A DNA stretch of 43,500 bases. Source: Balneolales bacterium. Its GTDB lineage: Bacteria; Bacteroidota; Rhodothermia; Balneolales; Natronogracilivirgulaceae. Under the pieces are notes generated by a model. It was not told the DNA's origin. It worked only from the letters and a program-made list of their open reading frames with translations, and did not search any database. Where the stretch lies: contig SLKA01000050.1 in the NCBI GenBank assembly GCA_007134845.1, positions 1 to 43,500 of the forward strand. The letters run 5' to 3'. A program made the position numbers and the translations under genes. The first letter of the stretch is position 1. Every line of letters starts with the position of its first letter. Positions 16,773-23,850 of this stretch are shown one piece after another.

Positions 16773-19607
16773 ATGTTGCGGGTTGGTGCCGTAAAAACTA
16801 CTGATGCAATGGTTATGCAAGACAGGAAAGGATTTCAGGCGGAATCCGGAAAGGATGGTACTTCCCGTCCGCTTAGCGAAAATGTAGATATGCTGGGTAC
16901 GCTCCTTGGAAGAGCCGTGCGTTCCATAGCCGGTGATGACATGTTTGAGCTGGTGGAATCGCTGCGAATTCGCTGCAGAAAAGCGTATGAGCTTGGGTGT
17001 GACCGGGACGCATTGCGCGATGAGGTACAGAAGACATTGAAAAATCTGAGTCCCAATCAGATGGACTGGCTGCTTCGGGCATTTACTTCCTTTTTTCATC
17101 TTGTCAACAGAGCGGAGCAGATCGAGATTACCCGCATAAACCGGGAGCGTGAGCTTCGGGCTGATAAGGACCATCCACGCGACGAGTCCGTTATGCAGGC
17201 GGTTCATTTCCTGAAGTCGCAGAATGTGAGTTATGATGAATTCACTGACATTCTGGTGGAGCTTGAGATTGAGCCGACACTGACGGCACATCCCACCGAA
17301 GCCCGGCGCCGCACAATTCTGCATATACAACGAAGCATATCCGAGCTTGTGTTCCGGCTTAACAGCGAATCACTTATCCAGTCAGAAAAGGATCAGATGA
17401 TGTCGGAGCTGTTTTCACAAATCAGCATTTTGATCTCGAGTGACGATGTGCGTCCATCCAGTCTGAGTGTGCTGGATGAAGTGAAAAACGGACTTTTTTT
17501 TCTTACCCATTCGATCTGGGATACGGTTCCGAAAATCATGACGGATTTGGAGGATGCCACCGAAATTTACTACGACCGGCGACCGGAACTGCCGCCTTTG
17601 CTTAAATATCGCAGCTGGATTGGAGGTGACCGGGACGGGAATCCGAAAGTAACATCGGAGATGACCCGGGAAACACTCCAGCTTCACTACCGTTCTGCTT
17701 TTCTGAAATATGAGCACATCCTGGAGAAGCTGAGGCATGAACTATGCACATCATCCAGGCATATACGAGTTCCCCGTCCGCTTGCCGATTCCATTCACAG
17801 GGATAATCAAAAGTTTGATATGGGGCTGAGCGTTGTCGACCACTGGCATGAGCCATACCGATTGAAGGCGCGTTTCATGGTGGTAAAATTGCGGCATCAG
17901 ATGGAGTCGCTGCTGGATCCGGCGGGCACCGGCCCGGGACCCTATCCGGTTTCCGATTTCCTCAAAGATATTGCCCTACTTGCTGAATCGCTCGAGCAGA
18001 CCGGCTTTCACCAGCTTGCGCGCCGGGGTGTGCTCCGGAAGCTCAGGTATCAGGTCAAGGCCTTCGGGTACCATCTTGCGGCGCTTGATATTCGTCAGCA
18101 CAGCGATGTATACGGAAGCTGTGTTTCGGAAATGCTGGAGGCCGCCGGCGTTATCACAGGATACAATAAACTGAAGGAGAATGACAAAACCAGAGTGCTT
18201 TCGGAGGAGCTGAAAAGTTCCAGACCACTGGTGCCGCGTCATGCACGCCTGAGTGATACATCAGCGGAAATGCTGGCAACCTTTAATGTGGTCAGCAAAG
18301 CAGTTTCCCGTAATCCCCAATCTATTGGAAGTATTATTGTCAGTATGACACACGATGTAAGTGACATGCTTGAAGTGCTGCTGATATCCAGGGAAACCGG
18401 GCTCTGGTATTATGAAGACAAGGAGGTGGTCAGCAAACTGGATGTAGTCCCGCTGTTTGAAACAGTGGAGGATCTTGCAAACAGCCGGTCTGTGATGAAA
18501 GAGCTTTTTGAAAATGAGGTATACCGCTTGCACCTCGCCGGCAGGAAAGATTTTCAGGAAATTATGCTGGGATACTCTGACAGCAACAAGGATGGTGGCT
18601 ATTGGATGGCCAACTGGGCGCTTCACAAGGCCCAGGAAACACTTGCACAGGTCTGCAATGAACATGACATCATCTGCCGGCTGTTTCACGGCCGGGGTGG
18701 AACGGTCGGGCGCGGTGGGGGGCGTTCCAACCAGGCCGTGCTCGGACTTCCCAAGGTTTGTCATAACGGCAAGATTCGATTTACAGAGCAGGGCGAGGTT
18801 ATTTCATTTCGATATGCGCTGCCGACGATTGCCCGGCGGCATCTCGAGCAGATGGTCAATGCGATGATTCAAACGACAGGCGATTCCGGCCGGGTGAAAA
18901 ATCACTATTTTGAAAGGGACAGCAGGGCCTTTTCCCTGATGGAGGAGGTATCGAACCGGTCCATGAAGGTATATCAGGCGTTTACCAGGAAAACCGATGT
19001 ATGGCGCTGGTATGCTGCCATCACACCAATCGAATTTATAAGCGCTCTGCCAATCGCTTCCCGTCCTGTTTCCCGCAAGTCGGGAAAGGAAGTTGATTTT
19101 GAAAGCTTGCGGGCCATCCCATGGGTGTTTGCCTGGACTCAGACACGCTACAATCTGCCCGGTTGGTTCGGAACCGGGTCAGCATTGGATTCCTATCTCG
19201 ATGAGCATCCTGATGACCTTGAGCTGCTGCAGGAACTTTACAGAAATTCACGATTTTTCCGGTCGGTGATAGACAATGCCCGCCGTGAAATGGCCCGGGC
19301 GCACCTCGATATCGCTGAACGCTATTCCAGACAGGTGAAAAAGGGATTTCATCGTGCAATTGTCGAAGAATTCGAAAAAACCAGATACAGACTGCTGGAA
19401 ATTGCCTGTGAGGATGAACTGCTGTCAAACAACAAAGTAATCCAGAGATCCATTTTGCTTCGCAATCCCTACACAGATTTGCTGAATCTGCTGCAAATCG
19501 AATTGATGCAGCGAAACCGGGATCCGGAGCTGAAGTCGCCCAAAGTGCGTCATGCCCTGTTTTCCAGCATTAACGGAATTGCCGCAGCAATGCAGAGTAC
19601 AGGTTAG
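16773..19607 (+). CDS. ppc: Phosphoenolpyruvate carboxylase
   Basis: Adds bicarbonate to PEP to form oxaloacetate, the anaplerotic entry to the TCA cycle. 944 aa. Visible motifs: LTAHPTEARRRT with catalytic His173, RSWIGGDRDGNP, GYSDSNKDGGYWMANWALHKAQ (about residues 600-622), FHGRGGTVGRGGG (about 638-650, mobile loop), QGEVISFRYA and the C-terminal SSINGIAAAMQSTG, which corresponds to the conserved PEPC C-terminus. The first ATG is used; in-frame ATGs 12 and 14 codons later are alternatives. Transcribed away from tdk and followed at 43 bp by a DUF2721 gene. Confidence 0.97.
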   Translation: MLRVGAVKTTDAMVMQDRKGFQAESGKDGTSRPLSENVDMLGTLLGRAVRSIAGDDMFELVESLRIRCRKAYELGCDRDALRDEVQKTLKNLSPNQMDWLLRAFTSFFHLVNRAEQIEITRINRERELRADKDHPRDESVMQAVHFLKSQNVSYDEFTDILVELEIEPTLTAHPTEARRRTILHIQRSISELVFRLNSESLIQSEKDQMMSELFSQISILISSDDVRPSSLSVLDEVKNGLFFLTHSIWDTVPKIMTDLEDATEIYYDRRPELPPLLKYRSWIGGDRDGNPKVTSEMTRETLQLHYRSAFLKYEHILEKLRHELCTSSRHIRVPRPLADSIHRDNQKFDMGLSVVDHWHEPYRLKARFMVVKLRHQMESLLDPAGTGPGPYPVSDFLKDIALLAESLEQTGFHQLARRGVLRKLRYQVKAFGYHLAALDIRQHSDVYGSCVSEMLEAAGVITGYNKLKENDKTRVLSEELKSSRPLVPRHARLSDTSAEMLATFNVVSKAVSRNPQSIGSIIVSMTHDVSDMLEVLLISRETGLWYYEDKEVVSKLDVVPLFETVEDLANSRSVMKELFENEVYRLHLAGRKDFQEIMLGYSDSNKDGGYWMANWALHKAQETLAQVCNEHDIICRLFHGRGGTVGRGGGRSNQAVLGLPKVCHNGKIRFTEQGEVISFRYALPTIARRHLEQMVNAMIQTTGDSGRVKNHYFERDSRAFSLMEEVSNRSMKVYQAFTRKTDVWRWYAAITPIEFISALPIASRPVSRKSGKEVDFESLRAIPWVFAWTQTRYNLPGWFGTGSALDSYLDEHPDDLELLQELYRNSRFFRSVIDNARREMARAHLDIAERYSRQVKKGFHRAIVEEFEKTRYRLLEIACEDELLSNNKVIQRSILLRNPYTDLLNLLQIELMQRNRDPELKSPKVRHALFSSINGIAAAMQSTG

Positions 19608-19650
19608 TATTTTGTAGGCTAAATCTATAATCAGTTCAATATAAATTATT

Positions 19651-20058
19651 ATGGCTCTTGATCTTGCTACTCCCGCACTTCTTTTTCCCGCAATATCACT
19701 GTTGCTGCTCGCCTACACCAGCCGGTTTCTGACACTGGCTACCCTAATCCGGAATCTGCATGAGAAATACAAGAAGGAGAAGGATGTTATTCTCTTCTAT
19801 CAGATAAAAAATTTGAGGCTGCGCACCCGGCTGATAAGGGACATGCAGGTTTTGGGAGTGATCAGCCTGTTTCTGTCTGCGCTCTGCATGCTCCTGCTTT
19901 TTCAGGATTATATGGCAGCTGCAAAATACACCTTCAGCGCAAGTCTGCTCTTTTTGCTGGCATCCCTTGCACTCTCTGTCTGGGAGATTCAGATATCAAT
20001 CAGGGCACTCAATATTCAGCTCGGCGATATGGGAATGGACAAATCGGATAACGAATGA
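19651..20058 (+). CDS. DUF2721 family membrane protein
   Basis: 135 aa with the DUF2721 opening pattern TPALLFPAISLLLLAYTSRF, a basic cytoplasmic stretch (IRNLHEKYKKEKD, QIKNLRLRTRLIRD), and two more hydrophobic helices (about 69-87 and 94-111). Predicted small inner-membrane protein of unknown function. Follows ppc by 43 bp and is probably co-transcribed; no functional link to PEP carboxylase is visible. Confidence 0.85.
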   Translation: MALDLATPALLFPAISLLLLAYTSRFLTLATLIRNLHEKYKKEKDVILFYQIKNLRLRTRLIRDMQVLGVISLFLSALCMLLLFQDYMAAAKYTFSASLLFLLASLALSVWEIQISIRALNIQLGDMGMDKSDNE

Positions 20059-20082
20059 TGGGATGTGTTTTGCATCCTGAGA

Positions 20083-20119
20083 TTAGCACTTTCCTGGATG
20101 ACGGTGCTATCAGCTTTTT
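20083..20119 (+). terminator. Possible terminator after the ppc-DUF2721 unit
   Basis: Six-base arms TAGCAC (20084-20089) and GTGCTA (20104-20109) with a 14-nt loop, followed a few bases later by five T residues. Weak but correctly placed, 25 bp after the DUF2721 stop. Confidence 0.4.
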
Positions 20120-20198
20120 CTCATCCGGATATTCAGGTTACCTGAGTAGGGACAGGATGAAAAATCTCAACAGGAAGGCCTGACAACAGAAAGGCCTG

Positions 20199-20236
20199 AA
20201 AAAACGAAGCCCCAGACATAATCAATGCCCGGGGCT
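20199..20236 (-). terminator. Strong minus-strand terminator
   Basis: Read on the minus strand, AGCCCC (20236-20231) and GGGGCT (20213-20208) pair and the stem continues inward with six more pairs, two of them G-U, around a 5-nt loop, giving about 12 base pairs. Six T residues follow after a 3-nt spacer. The G-U pairs would be A-C mismatches on the plus strand, so it acts on minus-strand RNA only. Confidence 0.8.
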
Positions 20237-20438
20237 GAAAACTTAGAGGTCAATGTAGTTTTTGTGTCCTGTCCATGCAGTGCCTTTCGTCAGCTGCACT
20301 TACATTTGTTACGTTTGGACTGCAAGATTGTTGCATCTTTTTTAAAATATAATGTAGCTGCCTTTTTACGGCCCTGCCTTGTAAATAGTTGTCTTGTCAA
20401 TAATGCTAATCCGAAGTTGCAAGCCGACAAGGTGACAG

Positions 20439-21131
20439 CTACTGTCTGTGACGGACGTAAAGCATTCCTTCCAGTCTTTTAGCCTGATCAGCAATCTGTG
20501 AATCTTCGTATTCACTAAGGATTCGGTTGACAAGCTGAGTTGCCCTGGACAATTCATCCGCTTCCATGGCAGCCTGCGCCGCATTGAACAGGTTTTGCGG
20601 TGTGGTGGACTCGTTGATATCCCATTCTGCTGCCTTTACAAAAATGTCTGCGGCCCTGCTGTACTCACCAAGATTAGCCAGGACAACAGCATGGAAGGAA
20701 ATGGGGCCGACACCGAGAATTCCGTCGGGTGGATCAAACCGTTCGATATAGGCGAGCGCCTCTCCGTAACTGCCGAGTTCTGCTTCTGAAATGGCAGCGT
20801 AGTAGCGGGCCAGATTGCCAGCATTGGTGCGCCCGTAGTTGTTGATTATGTCGATGAGCCCGGTGCGCAGCATATCATCATCTCCCCACAAGGCTATCTC
20901 GTATTCACCCTGCTGAAATGCGTGTTCGGTGTAAACAAGCAGCTCCTGTGCCTCTTGTTCCTGTGCCTGTGCATAGAAAAAGTAAAAGATGCCACCGCCG
21001 ATGATGATCAAGACCGCAATGCTACCAGCAATTACAGTTGTCAGATTACGCTTCAGGAAACTGGTGAAAAGGTAATAGCTGGTAAGGAGGGGGTCGGTTT
21101 CGAGTTGTTCTTTCGTTAGTCGCTTGGCCAT
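20439..21131 (-). CDS. YfgM-like tetratricopeptide protein with one N-terminal membrane helix
   Basis: 230 aa from the ATG ending at 21131 (MAKRLTKEQLE); the open frame reaches 21221 but that extension is Lys-poor and signal-less. A short cytoplasmic part is followed by one helix (about residues 32-55, VIAGSIAVLIIIGGGIFYFF), then a periplasmic TPR-like region (EHAFQQGEYEIAL, YSRAADIFVKAAEWD, NAAQAAMEADELSRATQLVN). This is the layout of YfgM/TPR_21 proteins, which assist proteins leaving the Sec translocon. 92 bp after the LolD-type gene. The specific partner is unknown. Confidence 0.82.
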   Translation of the reverse strand: MAKRLTKEQLETDPLLTSYYLFTSFLKRNLTTVIAGSIAVLIIIGGGIFYFFYAQAQEQEAQELLVYTEHAFQQGEYEIALWGDDDMLRTGLIDIINNYGRTNAGNLARYYAAISEAELGSYGEALAYIERFDPPDGILGVGPISFHAVVLANLGEYSRAADIFVKAAEWDINESTTPQNLFNAAQAAMEADELSRATQLVNRILSEYEDSQIADQAKRLEGMLYVRHRQ

Positions 21132-21223
21132 ATTCTGATTCTGAACCTGGGAATAAAAAGTGTATATAGAAAAGTGTATGTAGAAGTGTGCTAAATATAT
21201 GACTGTTTTGTCAGATGACAAAA

Positions 21224-21925
21224 TCAGGAGTTGTCTGCCGGCGGTGTGTCCAGCTTGCCGTGATGCAATTGGTAAATGGTTGGTGCAATGCCTGCAATCC
21301 GTGAATCGTGTGTTATCAATACAATGGCGGTCTTTTCCTTCTGTTTGATGTCCATAAGCACTGTAAGAAGCTTTTCGGTATTGGCTTCGTCCAGATTGCC
21401 GGTGGGCTCATCTGCCATGATGATTTCCGGCTCATTCATGAGCGCCCGAGCAACAGCCACACGCTGCTGTTCACCGCCCGAGAGTTCGGATGGACGGTGA
21501 TCCATTCGATCTCTCAGTCCCGTTTCCTCAAGCAGGTACCCGGCCCGGTCGCGAATTTCATTCATGGATTTACCTGCAATGAGTCCGGGCATGAAGACAT
21601 TTTCAAGTGCGGTGAACTCAGGAAGCAGGTGGTGAAACTGAAACACAAATCCGATATTGCGGTTTCGGAATCTGGCCAGGGTTTCATCATCCATACCGGA
21701 AAGGTCGGTGTTGCGGAAGTGGATGGTGCCCTTGTCGGGCCGGTCCAACCCACCCAGGATGTGCAGCAGTGTGCTTTTTCCAGAACCGCTGGATCCCACG
21801 ATGGCAGTCAGATCGTCTCTTTTGATGGTGATATCGACCCCTTTCAGCACGTGAACGGGTTCAGCCTTTCCGGTGTACGTTTTGTGTATATTCTCAGCTT
21901 TTAACAGCAGGTTTCCACTATTCAC
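21224..21925 (-). CDS. lolD: LolD/MacB-type ABC transporter ATP-binding protein
   Basis: ATPase subunit of the lipoprotein-release/MacB class. Walker [11 protein letters not shown]-loop region [18 protein letters not shown], signature [15 protein letters not shown], Walker [14 protein letters not shown], and switch His in LITHD. The [12 protein letters not shown] pattern is typical of LolD. 233 aa. It starts with GTG and shares GTGA with the stop of the upstream ymdB-like gene. No permease gene is adjacent; the only permease in the window is 19 kb away, so its membrane partner is probably elsewhere. Confidence 0.9.
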   Translation of the reverse strand: MNSGNLLLKAENIHKTYTGKAEPVHVLKGVDITIKRDDLTAIVGSSGSGKSTLLHILGGLDRPDKGTIHFRNTDLSGMDDETLARFRNRNIGFVFQFHHLLPEFTALENVFMPGLIAGKSMNEIRDRAGYLLEETGLRDRMDHRPSELSGGEQQRVAVARALMNEPEIIMADEPTGNLDEANTEKLLTVLMDIKQKEKTAIVLITHDSRIAGIAPTIYQLHHGKLDTPPADNS

Positions 21926-22737
21926 GATTTCGATCCTGTTTCAAATGCAGGGAAGGTGACGGATTCTATGTGCAGGCATTTGCCGGTTTCCGGATCAATT
22001 TCGGAAAAAAGCCCGCAGATGCGATTGTCACCGTTCGCCATCTTATATTTGTGTGGTGTCTGAATTAGAAAACGCTTGATGGCTGTTTCCTTGTCCATTC
22101 CAATGACCGAATGATAGGGACCGGTCATGCCGACATCGGTGATGTAACCGGTGCCTTTGGGAAGCAGGCGGGCATCAGCTGTCGGAATATGGGTATGTGT
22201 GCCGGCTATGACGGATGCTTTGCCATCAACATACCAGGCGAAGGCCATCTTTTCGGCGGTCGCTTCGGCGTGAAAATCAACAAAAATCAACGGGGTCTGT
22301 TCGAGAATTTTTTCGAGGACCCAGTCGCCGGTCCGGAACGGATCGTCAATCGGCTGCATGTAGGTGCGCCCCTGCAGATTAACTACCCCGATTTTGTGCG
22401 ATGTATCGGGGATCTCATAAACACCGTATCCAAAACCGTGCGCGCCTTTTGGATAATTCAACGGACGCAGCAGCCGGGTGTCGGTTTTCATGTAGGGATA
22501 GATTTTCCACTTGGCAAAGCTGTGGTTGCCGCCGGTGATTACATGCACACCCAATCCGTATAGCGTTCGGATGATCTCTTCGTTGATGCCCATGCCCTCA
22601 TGGGAGTTTTCTGCGTTGGCTATTACAAAATCAGCTTCGTATTTGCTGATCAGCGATGGAAGGAGTGTTTCAAGAAGTGACAGACCCGGGGAACCGACGA
22701 TATCGCCGATGAACAGAACCTTGATTGGTTGTGACAT
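21922..22737 (-). CDS. ymdB: YmdB-type metallophosphoesterase (TIGR00282 family)
   Basis: Predicted cytoplasmic phosphodiesterase; the B. subtilis homologue hydrolyses 2',3'-cyclic nucleotides and affects biofilm choice. Metal-site motifs: FIGDIVGSPG, NAENSHEGMGI, TGGNHSFAK, DFHAEATAEKMAFAWYVDG, AGTHTHIPTAD and TDVGMTGPYHSVIGMD. From the ATG ending at 22737 it is 271 aa, normal for the family. In many genomes this gene sits directly after rny (RNase Y) and zapA. Here the 6S RNA lies in that position and rny is absent from the window. Confidence 0.9.
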   Translation of the reverse strand: MSQPIKVLFIGDIVGSPGLSLLETLLPSLISKYEADFVIANAENSHEGMGINEEIIRTLYGLGVHVITGGNHSFAKWKIYPYMKTDTRLLRPLNYPKGAHGFGYGVYEIPDTSHKIGVVNLQGRTYMQPIDDPFRTGDWVLEKILEQTPLIFVDFHAEATAEKMAFAWYVDGKASVIAGTHTHIPTADARLLPKGTGYITDVGMTGPYHSVIGMDKETAIKRFLIQTPHKYKMANGDNRICGLFSEIDPETGKCLHIESVTFPAFETGSKS

Positions 22738-22776
22738 GGAAGCAGTTGGTAATACCTGTAGCTTTGATGGAATAAA

Positions 22777-22962
22777 AAAACGCTGATGAAGCAGGCACAA
22801 GACAAGCTACCGTCATTGACAGTGCGGGTATTCACTCGAACCGGGTCTGCCTTCCACTATTCACGCGAAGTGACGTGAGGCCTGGCATTGCCGGACGAAG
22901 TTGAACACCCTTTTTTTTAAGTGTTGTGCTTGTTTATGTTAACCCTGCTTCAAAAGCGTTTT
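22777..22962 (-). ncRNA. ssrS: 6S RNA
   Basis: Non-coding RNA that binds the housekeeping RNA polymerase holoenzyme and mimics an open promoter. The 5' arm (22962-22944) pairs with the 3' arm (22795-22777) as 8 bp, a 3x3 internal loop and 8 bp, and the 3' arm ends in a U-run that would terminate transcription. A further six pairs form between 22929-22924 and 22800-22795 (one shared base), leaving a bulge on the 5' side. An apical irregular hairpin is closed by nine pairs (22910-22902 with 22834-22826). Total length about 186 nt matches 6S RNA (about 180-190), with a large central bubble. Position directly after zapA is the classic 6S location in many bacteria. Exact ends are inferred. Confidence 0.8.
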
Positions 22963-22988
22963 AAAGAAACGTCCTTTTTTCAGGCTAC

Positions 22989-23300
22989 TTAAATATCGGA
23001 ATTTTCTTTCTCAATTTCATCTAAAATCTTGCGAAGAGAACCATTGATTTCATTGAAAACAACTTTTTCATCAGGTTGATCGGAAGGCTTTTCGCCTTCA
23101 TTCGCCATAAACAACTCCTCGGCAATGCTCAGACAGGCCAGTACCATGATGGTGGATTCGGATTGATTCAGCAGGGCCTTCCGGAAATCGTAAAATCGTT
23201 TGTCAACATAATCGGCAATCCGGTGCATGAGTTCCTCATCACCCTCATTTATCTTGAGGGGATACTGCTTGCCCAGTATGGTAACTTTAATAGATTTCAT
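22989..23300 (-). CDS. zapA: Cell division protein ZapA
   Basis: Small cytoplasmic FtsZ-ring stabiliser. 103 aa, with the ZapA pattern IKVTILGKQYPLKINEGDEELMHRIADYVDKR and a C-terminal helix for the coiled-coil dimer. The start ATG overlaps the TGA of the upstream coiled-coil gene (ATGA), so the two are translationally coupled. It ends 26 bp before the 6S RNA. Confidence 0.92.
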   Translation of the reverse strand: MKSIKVTILGKQYPLKINEGDEELMHRIADYVDKRFYDFRKALLNQSESTIMVLACLSIAEELFMANEGEKPSDQPDEKVVFNEINGSLRKILDEIEKENSDI

Positions 23301-23734
23301 GACGATTCAGAAGTTCGGGTTGAACAGGCCCTATCCAGATGCTTGTCAATTCGGGCGATTAGTTCAATAATTTGCTGTCTGAGAATTCTTTTCTCATTAT
23401 CGTCCAGGCTGTCGAAAAGGGTAGGAAAAGCGGATGCAGATCCTGAATCCACGCCGTGAGCCGGTTCGGTGGGTTCGGTATCCAGACCTGGCTGAACTGC
23501 TGGAGGATCAGGGACGTTTTTTTCTGTCGATTTTTCAGCAAGTTCGCTGTTAAGCCGGTCAATTTCCCGGTGTGCATCGGTCAGTTGTCCGCGCACGTCC
23601 TTCAGCTCACTGCTGAATTCGCGGTTTTCAATTGACAAACGTTCATTTTTCTCCTTGAGGTCAGATACGGCTGACTGGATTCTGGTTAGCAGATCACGAA
23701 ATTCCTGATAGTATTGCTGATCGTGGCTAGTCAC
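23297..23734 (-). CDS. Coiled-coil protein of unknown function coupled to zapA
   Basis: 145 aa, no signal peptide. The N-terminal half is a strong heptad coiled coil (about residues 12-70, LTRIQSAVSDLKEKNERLS and on), followed by a Pro/Glu/Ser-rich linker and a short helix (LFDSLDDNEKRILRQQIIELIARIDKHLDRA). It overlaps zapA by 4 bp. The layout recalls small division coiled-coil factors such as ZapB, but there is no sequence proof. A role with ZapA in the divisome is an inference from coupling. Confidence 0.7.
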   Translation of the reverse strand: MTSHDQQYYQEFRDLLTRIQSAVSDLKEKNERLSIENREFSSELKDVRGQLTDAHREIDRLNSELAEKSTEKNVPDPPAVQPGLDTEPTEPAHGVDSGSASAFPTLFDSLDDNEKRILRQQIIELIARIDKHLDRACSTRTSESS

Positions 23735-23850
23735 TTTGAGAGCTCCGTTTTGAAAACGCGTGTGTTGTTTGCAACATTCTGTTGGAAACGAATTACAATT
23801 GATGGTAAAGAACGAATTACAGCTGAAAAAAACGAGGGAATATCCGGATG

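Larger units (their letters stand above)
20059..20438. other. 380 bp convergent intergenic region with two terminators and a possible small RNA
   Basis: No convincing protein-coding frame. It holds a weak plus-strand terminator near the DUF2721 stop, a strong minus-strand terminator at 20199-20236, two copies of AAGGCCTGA (20175-20183, 20191-20199), and about 200 bp between the terminator and the stop of the YfgM-like gene. That stretch contains an AT-rich TATATTTT-like box and small inverted repeats when read on the minus strand. It may be a long 3' UTR or a separate small RNA. Confidence 0.5.

Noticed and set aside
20225-20482. Plus-strand frame of 85 codons in the convergent spacer
   Set aside because: It runs into the antisense of the YfgM-like gene and covers a terminator stem; composition is not protein-like.
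21206-21223. Small TTTTGTC/GACAAAA hairpin after the LolD-type gene
   Set aside because: AT-rich and without a following T-run; too weak to call a terminator or operator.
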